The notes under the pieces: generated by a model
What the model saw: the letters and a program-made list of their open reading frames with translations, nothing else
Told to the model about the DNA's origin: nothing
Databases searched by the model: none
Assembly: GCA_027488935.1 (NCBI GenBank)
Contig: JAIYAP010000009.1
Coordinates: forward strand, 48,786 to 112,785
Direction of reading: 5' to 3'
Length of the DNA stretch: 64,000 nucleotides
Origin: Saprospiraceae bacterium
GTDB taxonomy: Bacteria > Bacteroidota > Bacteroidia > Chitinophagales > Saprospiraceae
Shown here: piece by piece, positions 1-8,257 of the stretch
How the letters are laid out: each line of letters begins with the position of its first letter
How positions within the stretch are numbered: position 1 is the first letter of the stretch
Position numbers and translations under genes: made by a program

Positions 1-1
1 C

Positions 2-988
2 GACCTTGTTTTCCCATCGTTTATGTACATTATTGGCGTTTCGATGTGGTTTGCTTTTGCCAAATTTGAACGAAAATGGTCGGCTGCAATCGGCCTGAAA
101 ATATTACGCCGCACGGCATTGCTTTTTGTGATTGGCTTAATTTTGAACAACTTTCCATTTGTTTGGCAACATTGGGATACCTGGCGCATCATGGGGGTTC
201 CGCAGCGGCTGGCATTGGGATACGGCCTGGCTTCCATCCTGGTTTTGAATGTCAATACCCGATCGCTCATTTGGATTTCAGGCAGTATTTTATTGGCATA
301 TTGGGGTATTTTGTATGCTTTTGCAGCACCAGGCATGGATCCGTTAGGAGCCGAGGGCAGTGCTATTTTACGCCTTGACCGCTGGTTATTTGGTTTGGCG
401 CATTTATACCATGAGCAAGTGGCACCTGGTTATCGGATTGCCTTTGACCCAGAGGGTGTTTTAAGTACCCTGCCCTCCATTGTAACCGTTGTGTTAGGGT
501 GGCTCAGTGGAGGTGTGTTAACCAGTAGAGGGGATAAAAAAGACCAGGCGGTACGGGATTTGTTGGTTTTTGGCCTTATTTGTGGATTTGTTGGGTTGTT
601 TTGGGACTTGTTTTTCCCGATTAATAAAAAGATATGGAGTAGTTCTTATGTGCTTTATGCGGGGGGGATTTCCATGATTTTATTTGGCATGACCGTTTGG
701 TTGCTGGACGTTCGGCGTTGGTGGAACGGCTCGGGTTTCTTTATTTCGATCGGGACAAATTCGCTTTTTGCGTATGTTTTATCGGAAGCCTTGGTGATGA
801 TTATGTATGTGATTGATGTTCCGATGGGCGATAAAAATGTGAATTTGAAAGACTGGATTTATCTAAACTGGTTTAGGCCGATTGATGGTGCCGAGATAGG
901 TTCTTTCTTGTTTGCTTTGGTTTATATGCTAGTTTGCTGGGGTGTATGCCGAATTTTGTATGCGCGAAAGATTTTTATCAAACTATAA
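2..988 (+). CDS. DUF5009/HGSNAT-like membrane acyltransferase, N-terminus outside window
   Basis: Integral membrane protein with many hydrophobic segments, resembling the DUF5009 / heparan-alpha-glucosaminide N-acetyltransferase-like family, which is thought to move acyl groups onto surface sugars. The reading frame is open to the left edge: bases 2-22 encode DLVFPSF directly before the first Met, and DLVFPxF is the conserved motif near the N-terminus of this family. The first Met at 23 is therefore internal and the true start is outside the window. The visible part has about eight or nine membrane spans and ends in a basic cytoplasmic tail. It is followed after one base by the LD-carboxypeptidase start, so the two are probably co-transcribed. 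The substrate is unknown. Confidence 0.75.
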   Translation, partial: DLVFPSFMYIIGVSMWFAFAKFERKWSAAIGLKILRRTALLFVIGLILNNFPFVWQHWDTWRIMGVPQRLALGYGLASILVLNVNTRSLIWISGSILLAYWGILYAFAAPGMDPLGAEGSAILRLDRWLFGLAHLYHEQVAPGYRIAFDPEGVLSTLPSIVTVVLGWLSGGVLTSRGDKKDQAVRDLLVFGLICGFVGLFWDLFFPINKKIWSSSYVLYAGGISMILFGMTVWLLDVRRWWNGSGFFISIGTNSLFAYVLSEALVMIMYVIDVPMGDKNVNLKDWIYLNWFRPIDGAEIGSFLFALVYMLVCWGVCRILYARKIFIKL

Positions 989-989
989 G

Positions 990-2033
990 ATGAAAAGGCG
1001 CCGTTTTTTACTCAATGGTGGTGTGCTGGCACTGGGAGCAGGTTTGGCATCACCGTCTATTTTGCTAAATCATCCAACTATGCCCACGCTAAAATTGATC
1101 AAACCGGCCCGGATCAAACCAGGCGCTACCATTTCATTGATTGCGCCCGCCAGTCCGCCGGCACCAGAGAAATTTGAAAAAACGTTTGAAAACCTGGAAT
1201 TGCTGGGTTTGAAAATGAAGTTAGGGCCTTCTGTTTATGCGAAAAATGGGCATTTAGCCGGAAGCGATGCAGAACGCTTGGCCGATTTGCACCAAGCCTT
1301 TGCCGATCCAGAAACAGATGCAATATGGTGTGTAAGAGGCGGTTATGGATGTACGCGGTTGCTGGATGCGGTGGATTATGATCTGATTCGTCGGCATCCC
1401 AAACCTTTTATTGGTTACAGCGATGTCACAGCCTTGCATTTGGCCATTCATGGGAAAACGGGCCTGGTAACATTTCATGGTCCGGTTGGTGCTTCCGATT
1501 TTCCTGAAGATACCCTGCATTATTTTCGCAGCACCTTGATGGAGCCAGAAGCGCCCCTGTTGATCGCAGCACCGAAACCAGAAGTAGTGCTGGATGGTGA
1601 AGCATTCATGCCTTTTGTGATTCATCCTGGAATTGCAACAGGGGTATTGATGGGCGGAAATTTAGCCCTATTGTCGGCCATGACCGGTACGGCGTATTTA
1701 CCTTCCTTTAAAAACAAGCTGGTTTTTATAGAAGACATCGGGGAGCAGCCCTATCGGATAGACCGCATGCTCACCCAACTGTTGATGGGGACTGATTTAA
1801 AGCAAGCCGCAGGTATCGCGTTGGGCGTATTTAACGATTGTCAGCCCAAAAGCGATGCCTCCTTGTCGCTGCGGGAAACCTTGCAGGATCGCCTGGGCGG
1901 TTTGGGTATTCCGGTACAATATGGTATTCCGTTCGGCCATGTTACACACATGGCAACTTTACCTTACGGCATTCAGGCTGAATTGGATACCAATACGCAA
2001 ACCCTGCGTTTGTTGGAAAAAGCCGTATTGTAA
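990..2033 (+). CDS. LD-carboxypeptidase (peptidase family S66)
   Basis: Murein tetrapeptide LD-carboxypeptidase-like serine peptidase (LdcA/MccF family), expected to remove the terminal D-Ala from muropeptides during cell-wall recycling. Start chosen at 990, where MKRRRFLLNGG opens a twin-arginine-like or Sec signal followed by a hydrophobic stretch; an upstream Met at 942 would overlap the previous gene. Visible family landmarks are the nucleophile in GYSDVT (Ser144), the Glu in FIEDIGE (Glu248) and the His in FGHV (His317), giving the expected Ser-Glu-His triad. Length, 347 residues, fits the family plus a signal. An N-terminal RRRFL export signal is a variation on the usually cytoplasmic enzyme and suggests action in the periplasm. 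One base separates it from the upstream acyltransferase gene. Confidence 0.85.
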   Translation: MKRRRFLLNGGVLALGAGLASPSILLNHPTMPTLKLIKPARIKPGATISLIAPASPPAPEKFEKTFENLELLGLKMKLGPSVYAKNGHLAGSDAERLADLHQAFADPETDAIWCVRGGYGCTRLLDAVDYDLIRRHPKPFIGYSDVTALHLAIHGKTGLVTFHGPVGASDFPEDTLHYFRSTLMEPEAPLLIAAPKPEVVLDGEAFMPFVIHPGIATGVLMGGNLALLSAMTGTAYLPSFKNKLVFIEDIGEQPYRIDRMLTQLLMGTDLKQAAGIALGVFNDCQPKSDASLSLRETLQDRLGGLGIPVQYGIPFGHVTHMATLPYGIQAELDTNTQTLRLLEKAVL

Positions 2034-2034
2034 G

Positions 2035-2787
2035 TTACCATTTTTGCCCCGGGTAGGTACGTTGCAGATGTTGCATTTCTGCGAGGATAAAACCCAGTTG
2101 TTCGGTGTGCCGACCATCTTTTCCACCCGTCTGCATCCAATCGTTTGTGGGTTTGGATAAAGTAGCCTCGGTTAATATTGCATCCGTTTTTTGTTCCCAA
2201 GCCTGTTTAAGCAGGTTAAAGTCGGGGGCAATTTCAGCCGCAGCAGCCCATTGATCCGTTTCGGTAGGGGTAGTCAACTCTCCGGTGAACATCCAGAGAT
2301 CGTCCACAGCCGTTTGAATTTTTTGATTACTCAGGGCAGTACCGTCTCCCAGTCGCAGCATCCATTCCGTCGAAAAGCGGAGGTGGTAAGTCACTTCTTT
2401 GAGTGATTTTTCTGCAATTTCAGCCAACCGCGGGTCTTTACTTTGGCACAATGCCTGCCAGTTATAGAAGTGAAACGTATCAAAGAAAAATTGACGTGCC
2501 ATCGTATACGCCCAATCCTGGTTGGCTTGTTCTACCAGCATAACATTGTAAAACTGGTGCGCATCGCGGAAATAGGCAAAATCATCATCGGTACGGCCAG
2601 TGCCTTCTATTTCGCCTGCGTAATCGTACAGCATTCGGGCTTGTCCGAGTAAGTCCAGTGCAATATTGGCCAAGGCAATATCTTGTTCCAGCACCGGGCC
2701 ATGTCCGCACCATTCACCGAGTCGTTGCGAAAGAATGAGGGCGTTATCGGCGAGCGACAACACATATTTTAAATGTTGGTTTTGCAT
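2035..2787 (-). CDS. paaC: 1,2-phenylacetyl-CoA epoxidase subunit PaaC
   Basis: Structural subunit of the phenylacetyl-CoA monooxygenase complex, which epoxidises the ring of phenylacetyl-CoA in aerobic phenylacetate breakdown. PaaC is a ferritin-like helical protein that scaffolds the catalytic subunit PaaA. Recognised from the N-terminal LADNALILSQRLGEW and the ALDLLGQAR segment, both typical of PaaC; length 250 residues is normal. It begins one base after paaB ends, so the two are co-transcribed. No paaA, paaD or paaE is adjacent on either side, which is unusual because PaaC has no activity alone. Confidence 0.9.
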   Translation of the reverse strand: MQNQHLKYVLSLADNALILSQRLGEWCGHGPVLEQDIALANIALDLLGQARMLYDYAGEIEGTGRTDDDFAYFRDAHQFYNVMLVEQANQDWAYTMARQFFFDTFHFYNWQALCQSKDPRLAEIAEKSLKEVTYHLRFSTEWMLRLGDGTALSNQKIQTAVDDLWMFTGELTTPTETDQWAAAAEIAPDFNLLKQAWEQKTDAILTEATLSKPTNDWMQTGGKDGRHTEQLGFILAEMQHLQRTYPGQKW

Positions 2788-2788
2788 A

Positions 2789-3067
2789 TTACATGTGCTT
2801 TACTTCATCCGGCAGGTCGTAAAACGTCGGATGGCGGTAGATTTTATCGTTTGCGGGGTCAAAGAATGCCTCAGGATCTTCGGTGGATGCATGAATATGG
2901 GCAGATTCGACCACCCAAATGCTGATGCCTTCATTGCGTCGGGTGTACACATCCCGGGCATTTTCGAGTGCCATGGCAGCATCGGTAGCGTGCAAACTGC
3001 CGACATGTTTGTGGCTGAGTCCTTGTTTGGACCGAATAAAAACTTCCCAAAGCGGCCAGTCTTTCAT
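2789..3067 (-). CDS. paaB: 1,2-phenylacetyl-CoA epoxidase subunit PaaB
   Basis: Small subunit of the phenylacetyl-CoA epoxidase complex, thought to bridge PaaAC units. The 92-residue protein starts with WPLWEVFIRSKQGLSHKHVGS, the conserved opening of PaaB, and keeps the ALENARDVYTRR helix and the WVV strand. It is the first gene of a two-gene operon with paaC; a Bacteroidota -7 box lies 35 bases upstream of its start, so transcription appears to begin here and not at an upstream paaA. The catalytic di-iron subunit must be encoded elsewhere if the complex works. Confidence 0.9.
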   Translation of the reverse strand: MKDWPLWEVFIRSKQGLSHKHVGSLHATDAAMALENARDVYTRRNEGISIWVVESAHIHASTEDPEAFFDPANDKIYRHPTFYDLPDEVKHM

Positions 3068-3101
3068 GTGTTGGATATTTGAATTTAGTGGTTAGCGCCT
3101 G

Positions 3102-3109
3102 CAAAGATA
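3102..3109 (-). promoter_or_regulatory. -7 box upstream of paaBC
   Basis: On the minus strand these bases read TATCTTTG, an exact match to the Bacteroidota -7 consensus TAnnTTTG, 35 bases before the paaB start. No convincing -33 TTG at the usual 19-21 base spacing is visible, so this is a moderate call. Confidence 0.5.
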
Positions 3110-3322
3110 AGACCGTATGTCAAACAGCAGCTTGGAATTTTCAAACGTTAAACTATACCCGACAAAATTAAGGTCGCTCCTCGGATGTTTTGGAAAAACG
3201 TACTTTTGTGGCAGTCAATGCAGTTCTTGTTTCGCTTTTAACTTCTTTGAGCAAAGAAAGTTGACTGAAAGTGGCTATTTTTACCCTTCCAAACCGAGTT
3301 AACCATTCAATCTATTTGAACC

Positions 3323-4201
3323 ATGCAATTAAAAATTACTGGTGTGTTGTTGTTTTGCCTGCTTTCTTTCGGGTTGCAGGCGCAATTGCGGTACGGATTT
3401 AAAACCGGCCTGAATTTTTCGCGTTTTTCGGCGCCATCCGAAAAGGACGCTAATGGAAAAGACCTGGAAACCTTTGAGAATATTACCGGATTTCACATTG
3501 GAATGACCTTTGGATACAATTTTACGGATCATTTTGGCGTGCGGGGTGAATTGTTGTACAGCAAAAAAGGGGTAAAGTATTCCTTTGATGGCCCTTCATT
3601 CCGGGTTTTTCGTTATGATGGCGGAAGAACCATTACTACCGGCAATTCAAAGTATTTGCTCAAGATCAACAATGCATATTTTGATCTTCCTGTGATGGCA
3701 TTTGCTCGTTTTGGCGATTTTGAAGTTTCCGGCGGTGTTTATGGTTCCGTGCTGGTTCAAACCCTGGGTGAAGGTTCATTGAGTTATACCGGTGGCAAAA
3801 CAGCAGCTCCTTTGAATAATCCGGTTGCTGATGTGGAGTATAATTTGAGTTACAACTATCGTCGAGATGATCCGGGTCAAGGTATTGGAACAGATCAGCT
3901 TTTGGTAAAGGTAGATGCCCGAAACATCCAAATGCCTAAGACATTGGGTGCTTATTATGATTTTCCGGACAGCAACAACAAGGCTTTCAATAACTTCGAT
4001 TATGGCTTGATCGGCGGTGTGGCGTATTACCTCAGTTCCTCTTTATATGCAGGTGTACGTGTGCAATATGGATTAGCAGACTTGACCAACAACAGTGCAG
4101 ATGCTTCCAAAGTATCTTTGGATAATACGGGTAATTTTCGCTTTTTGAGCGATCAGGACCACAATTTCCAAATTCAGGCCTCCGTAGGTTTCAGTTTTTA
4201 A
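3323..4201 (+). CDS. Outer-membrane beta-barrel protein (PorT-like family)
   Basis: Predicted outer-membrane protein of the PorT/OMP_b-brl_2 type. A signal peptide (about residues 1-20, ending at LQAQ) is followed by repeated amphipathic strands with FKTGLNFSRF near the N-terminus and GVRGELLYSKKG, both typical of this family, and the protein ends in aromatic SVGFSF, the usual C-terminal barrel signature. Length 292 residues suggests an 8-10 stranded barrel. The specific function is not known; members of the broad family range from T9SS accessory proteins to uncharacterised surface proteins. The upstream region (3110-3322) holds no gene and no clear -7 box. Confidence 0.75.
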   Translation: MQLKITGVLLFCLLSFGLQAQLRYGFKTGLNFSRFSAPSEKDANGKDLETFENITGFHIGMTFGYNFTDHFGVRGELLYSKKGVKYSFDGPSFRVFRYDGGRTITTGNSKYLLKINNAYFDLPVMAFARFGDFEVSGGVYGSVLVQTLGEGSLSYTGGKTAAPLNNPVADVEYNLSYNYRRDDPGQGIGTDQLLVKVDARNIQMPKTLGAYYDFPDSNNKAFNNFDYGLIGGVAYYLSSSLYAGVRVQYGLADLTNNSADASKVSLDNTGNFRFLSDQDHNFQIQASVGFSF

Positions 4202-4227
4202 TGTAATTTTTGAGCATTTCAGTGTGA

Positions 4228-4260
4228 AACCCGCATGTTGGACGATACAACTTGTGGGTT
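4228..4260 (+). terminator. Possible terminator after the barrel gene
   Basis: AACCCGCA at 4228-4235 pairs with TGTGGGTT at 4253-4260 (one wobble), followed directly by TTTG. The T tail is short, so this is a weak intrinsic terminator candidate between two same-strand genes. Confidence 0.35.
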
Positions 4261-4350
4261 TTGCCCATTTAATCCATTCCGACGACCGATAATACCTTAA
4301 TTTCGCGGGAACGTTTCTATCAACTTCACCTAATCTTAACGCCCAATCTA

Positions 4351-5931
4351 ATGCGTGTAAAAACTGTCCTTGTTTTTGTAATCGCTTTTTTTTTTTTTTT
4401 TTGCTTTTTTAGTGCTTGTACCAGAGAAGACCTTGAGCAGGTAGAAATATCCGATCACACTGCTGAGTTTGCTTTCCCACTTTTCAGCACCGATCTTTTG
4501 ATGAAAGATTTGATGTTGAATATATTAAATGATACGCTTTCCGGGGATACCCTTTATATCAATCCGGATAATTCGATGACCCTCATTTATACAGGGGATG
4601 TTGCCGAAAAGAAAGCCACTGATATCTTTAATTTTCTCGAAAATGGGTTGGTACCTATTCCCGATTCTGTAAGTACTAGCCCCATTCAGGCACCTGATGG
4701 GGTTACCGTTACGCGCGCGGATATCAAATCGGGTACGATCACCCTGATCATTTACAACAACACACCCGATACCGTAAGCGGCATTTTTGAAATTACCCAG
4801 ATGTCGGCCAATGGTGTCATTTTCAAATACCCATTTACGGTACCTCCTACTCCAAGTACGGTATGGATTTCTCCGCCCATCGACTTGAGTGGCAATATTT
4901 TGCTCTCTGGCAGTAATATACTGGAGTTTAAATATTATGCCTACAATAAGGAGGGGGTACGGATCGAATTTCCATCCATCAATGGCGGTTTTGCGCCAGT
5001 ATTTGTTTCCTTCCAAAACTTAACCTTTTCTTACCTGCAAGGTTATTGGGGTTATTCTTCCTATCCGCTCACACGCGATACGATTGAAATTGACCTGAAC
5101 CAAACCAACCTGGATGGCAACGTAAAGGTGAAAAACCCGAAGGTGACCATGAGAATTTCCAACTCATGGGGCTTCCCAACCCGTGGTAAAATCAAATACC
5201 TGAGTTTTATCGGAAAAGATGGCACCGAATACAAACTGAACAGCACCATTTTTGTAGATGATGCTGTAGATTTTGCATTCCCGGATTTTACAAAAGATGA
5301 GGTTGGGCAAACAAAATACACCTATTTGAAAATGGATGAAACCAATTCAAATATTGCAGAAATCTTCAACGCGCAACCGACACGGCTGGTGTATGAAGTT
5401 GAAGGCATTTCTAATGCCAACCTGGATCCGAATGTAATTGGTTTTCTGACCGATAGCAGTACCATCAAACTGAGCGTGGGCGTAGAATTGCTCTTGGAAG
5501 GATCGGCGGATAACTTCCAAACAGACCAGACGCTAGACCTGGATTTTGGAACCTATTCGGCGCTTGACACCACTGAAATTGAGGCGGTGGAATTCAAATT
5601 AGTGACAGAGAACCAAACGGCAATTTCTGCTGCGGTACAAATTTTCTTTTTAGATGAAAATGAAAACAAGGTTGATTCCTTGTTTGTAGGTGGCCCGCAG
5701 TTCATCATGAATGCAGCCCCGGTGAATGCGCAAGGCATTGTAAGTGGCGTTACACGGAAAGAAAATTTCATTCCAATGACTGTCGCCCGTTTCGAACGGG
5801 TACGCACCACCAAAAAAGCAGTGCTTCAGGCTGCTTTCACTACGGCCGATGGAGGTCAAATTCCCGTTAAATTACTCGCAACGGATCAGGTTGTGATCAA
5901 AATGGGATTGAAAGTTAAAACAAGGCTGTAA
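4351..5931 (+). CDS. Large putative lipoprotein, unknown function
   Basis: No family recognised. The N-terminus MRVKTVLVFVIA is followed by a run of Phe and then FSAC, a lipobox with the acylated Cys at residue 23, so the protein is a predicted surface or outer-membrane lipoprotein of about 500 mature residues. The rest is rich in beta-strand-like segments, with several passages such as ITLIIYNNTPDTVSG that look like Ig/fibronectin-type sandwiches; no catalytic motif is seen. The Phe run is encoded by 17 consecutive T residues inside the signal peptide, a site prone to slippage. It lies 31 bases upstream of a DUF5723 barrel gene, with which it is probably co-transcribed and may form a surface complex. 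Confidence 0.7.
   Translation: MRVKTVLVFVIAFFFFFCFFSACTREDLEQVEISDHTAEFAFPLFSTDLLMKDLMLNILNDTLSGDTLYINPDNSMTLIYTGDVAEKKATDIFNFLENGLVPIPDSVSTSPIQAPDGVTVTRADIKSGTITLIIYNNTPDTVSGIFEITQMSANGVIFKYPFTVPPTPSTVWISPPIDLSGNILLSGSNILEFKYYAYNKEGVRIEFPSINGGFAPVFVSFQNLTFSYLQGYWGYSSYPLTRDTIEIDLNQTNLDGNVKVKNPKVTMRISNSWGFPTRGKIKYLSFIGKDGTEYKLNSTIFVDDAVDFAFPDFTKDEVGQTKYTYLKMDETNSNIAEIFNAQPTRLVYEVEGISNANLDPNVIGFLTDSSTIKLSVGVELLLEGSADNFQTDQTLDLDFGTYSALDTTEIEAVEFKLVTENQTAISAAVQIFFLDENENKVDSLFVGGPQFIMNAAPVNAQGIVSGVTRKENFIPMTVARFERVRTTKKAVLQAAFTTADGGQIPVKLLATDQVVIKMGLKVKTRL
4386..4402 (+). repeat. 17-T homopolymer inside a coding region
   Basis: Seventeen consecutive T residues within codons 12-17 of the lipoprotein signal peptide. 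The current length keeps the frame open. A change of one base would end translation early, so this is a possible phase-variation switch, or a place where sequencing length is uncertain. Confidence 0.85.
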
Positions 5932-5962
5932 CATCATTTTTATTCCACATTTACCCATTATT

Positions 5963-7291
5963 ATGCGCTTAAGCACCTTATTACTCTTTTTATTCCTGTG
6001 TTTTGACTTGTCGGCTCAACAGGAACTGATGCTCCAATCCGCCCCGGAATTGTGGCACAGCAACGCGACCAATCCGGCTTTTTTCCCACAAGAGAAACGC
6101 CTGGTGATCGGCTTGCCCGCTTATGCACTGGATGCGGCCCATTCTGGTGATTTGACCCTAAACGATGTTTACGCCAAAAGAAATGGCATTCGTTATATCG
6201 ATTTTAGTGAAGCGATTAACAAATTGGACCCAGAAAATACGGTTCACTTCGACCAGCGAATTGAAACGGTTTCTATTGGTTTGCGCCTTTCAAAAAAGTG
6301 GGCCCTACAAGCAGGGCATGCAAATCGTTTTACCGGTGCAGTTACCTATCCGAAAGACTTACCTGCCTTGTTGTGGAATGGAAATGCGCCATATATTGGG
6401 AAAACCTTAAATATTGGCCCAAAAATCGCACTTTTTAACTGGAATGAGTGGAGCGTTGGCGCAATGCGCAGTTTTGGAAATCTGACCATCGGTGCAAAAT
6501 TGAAGTTCCTCACGGGCGTAAGTGCTTTGGAATCGGATGAAAACCACCACAAAGCGGAGATATACACCAATCCCGATATTTATCAACTAACCCTTAATAC
6601 CGATTATGCTTTTAACTCCTCGTCTATTATCTCGGCCTTTGATACTGCCGGTTATGGATTTAGGGTTTCGCTGGGTTCGCTGAATGGAAAGGCTTTTACC
6701 GCCAACACCGGAATTGCCTATGATTTTGGGTTTAATTGGCAACTCACCAAGCGTATTCGGGTGAGCGCAAGTGTACTTGATTGGAAAGGCAAGATCAATT
6801 GGACCGAAAACGCCAATTATTATAAAAGCAATGGCACCTACGAATATGAAGGTGCCGTTTTTCCAGGGACAGATATTATCAATGGCGGCGATAGTTTAGA
6901 CTTTGATTCTAAAATTGATACGCTCAATGATATCTTTAAATTTGTAAAAACGCCTAAAGAATTTAGCACCAGCCTGCCAACGCGATATTACGCGAGTTTT
7001 TCCTTTATGTTGAATGCGCGCTGGACCTTTGGAGCGAGTTTTTATAAACAATCGGGCGCACAAACGCATTCGGCACTTGGATTTAGTGCACGGTGGTCAC
7101 CCATTAAATGGGCAACGATCGCAGCGATGTACAGTGTAGACGACCGTTCCGTTGCAAATATTGGTATGCAATTCATTTTAAAGCCAGGCCCTTTTCAGTT
7201 ATATTTGATGTCAGATAATCTTGCGAATGTATTTACCCCTAGAAATACACCCGCATTGAATATAAGGGCAGGTGCATCGCTGGTTTTTTAG
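5963..7291 (+). CDS. DUF5723 family outer-membrane protein
   Basis: Predicted outer-membrane barrel of the DUF5723 family, a Bacteroidota group with no established function. Signal peptide residues 1-18 (MRLSTLLLFLFLCFDLSA, cleaved before QQE), then the family opening with NPAFFP after the mature N-terminus, long alternating strands and a C-terminal ASLVF. Length 442 residues matches the family. Start at 5963 is well placed 31 bases after the upstream lipoprotein gene. It may be the membrane partner of that lipoprotein, but this is inferred from adjacency only. Confidence 0.75.
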   Translation: MRLSTLLLFLFLCFDLSAQQELMLQSAPELWHSNATNPAFFPQEKRLVIGLPAYALDAAHSGDLTLNDVYAKRNGIRYIDFSEAINKLDPENTVHFDQRIETVSIGLRLSKKWALQAGHANRFTGAVTYPKDLPALLWNGNAPYIGKTLNIGPKIALFNWNEWSVGAMRSFGNLTIGAKLKFLTGVSALESDENHHKAEIYTNPDIYQLTLNTDYAFNSSSIISAFDTAGYGFRVSLGSLNGKAFTANTGIAYDFGFNWQLTKRIRVSASVLDWKGKINWTENANYYKSNGTYEYEGAVFPGTDIINGGDSLDFDSKIDTLNDIFKFVKTPKEFSTSLPTRYYASFSFMLNARWTFGASFYKQSGAQTHSALGFSARWSPIKWATIAAMYSVDDRSVANIGMQFILKPGPFQLYLMSDNLANVFTPRNTPALNIRAGASLVF

Positions 7292-7306
7292 GGGCAAATT
7301 TTGACT

Positions 7307-7314
7307 TATCTTTG
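7307..7314 (+). promoter_or_regulatory. -7 box upstream of the lytic transglycosylase
   Basis: TATCTTTG, an exact TAnnTTTG match, placed about 36 bases before the Met at 7350. Because transcription would begin near 7320, it argues against the earlier in-frame Met at 7314. The upstream -33 element is poor. Confidence 0.5.
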
Positions 7315-7349
7315 TGTTGAATTTTTCAGGCAGGTTTAAAGCAATCAAT

Positions 7350-8252
7350 ATGAGCTGGATCCAAAATAATCGTTTGTTGTTGATACTCAATGGTATATTG
7401 GCACTTGGTGTTGGTCTTTTTTTTGTATCATCCTTCAAGGGGAACAACGATGCACCTTTGCAGAATGTCCGCTCAATCAACCTCGACAAAGATTTTGTCT
7501 TTTGTGGTGAAAAATTCCCCATGGATAATTTTGATGTACGCCAACGCTTAGACGCCGAGTTGTTGCGCAATGTTTATTTTCATTCGCAAACCATTTTGGC
7601 GATCAAGCGTGCCAATGCAACATTCCCGATTATCGAGCCGATTTTAAAAGAAGAAGGTGTTCCGGCAGATTTAAAGTACCTGGCGGTTGCGGAAAGTGCC
7701 TTGTCGAACGTTGTTTCGCCAGTTGGTGCGCGTGGAGTGTGGCAGTTTATGAAAAGTGCAGCCGCCGATTTTAACCTGGAGGTAACGGAAGAAGTGGATG
7801 AGCGCTATCACCTCGAAAAATCAACCCATGCTGCTTGTAAATACCTGAAAGGGCAAAAAGAGCGGCTTGGAAGTTGGGTATTGGCAGCAGCAGCCTACAA
7901 TGGCGGCCCCGATCGGATCAGCCAGGAAATGGCCAAACAACACGCGAAAAACTTTTTTGACCTCAATTTAGCCGCCGATGAAACCATGCGTTATCCTTTT
8001 CGGATTATGGCGATCAAAGAAGTAATGGAAAACCCGGCCCTCTATGAGTACACCATTGAAAAGGAACATCTTTATCCACCGATGAATGACTATAAAGTGG
8101 TAAAAGTGAGTAAGGCAGTACCAAGTTGGGGCGATTTTGCGCAGGAACAAGGTACCAGCTACCGGATGTTAAAGTTGTACAACCCTTGGTTGATAGACGG
8201 CAAATTGACGAATAAAACGGGTAAAACCTACGAAATTCACATTCGTAAGTAG
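7350..8252 (+). CDS. Membrane-anchored lytic transglycosylase (SLT domain)
   Basis: Peptidoglycan lytic transglycosylase of the MltD/Slt type, cutting the glycan between MurNAc and GlcNAc. Residues 1-30 hold an N-terminal hydrophobic segment that is a signal anchor. The SLT core (roughly residues 85-220) shows KYLAVAESAL with the catalytic Glu, the GARGVWQFM motif and AAAYNGGP, all diagnostic. The C-terminal 80 residues look like a degenerate LysM-type wall-binding module (YRMLKLYNPWL). Start at 7350 chosen over 7314 because a -7 promoter box lies at 7307-7314. It converges with the next gene, leaving only five bases between stop codons. Confidence 0.88.
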   Translation: MSWIQNNRLLLILNGILALGVGLFFVSSFKGNNDAPLQNVRSINLDKDFVFCGEKFPMDNFDVRQRLDAELLRNVYFHSQTILAIKRANATFPIIEPILKEEGVPADLKYLAVAESALSNVVSPVGARGVWQFMKSAAADFNLEVTEEVDERYHLEKSTHAACKYLKGQKERLGSWVLAAAAYNGGPDRISQEMAKQHAKNFFDLNLAADETMRYPFRIMAIKEVMENPALYEYTIEKEHLYPPMNDYKVVKVSKAVPSWGDFAQEQGTSYRMLKLYNPWLIDGKLTNKTGKTYEIHIRK

Positions 8253-8257
8253 TTGGT

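Noticed and set aside
2191..2652. Two plus-strand frames opposite paaC
   Set aside because: Shadows of paaC, which has clear family motifs.
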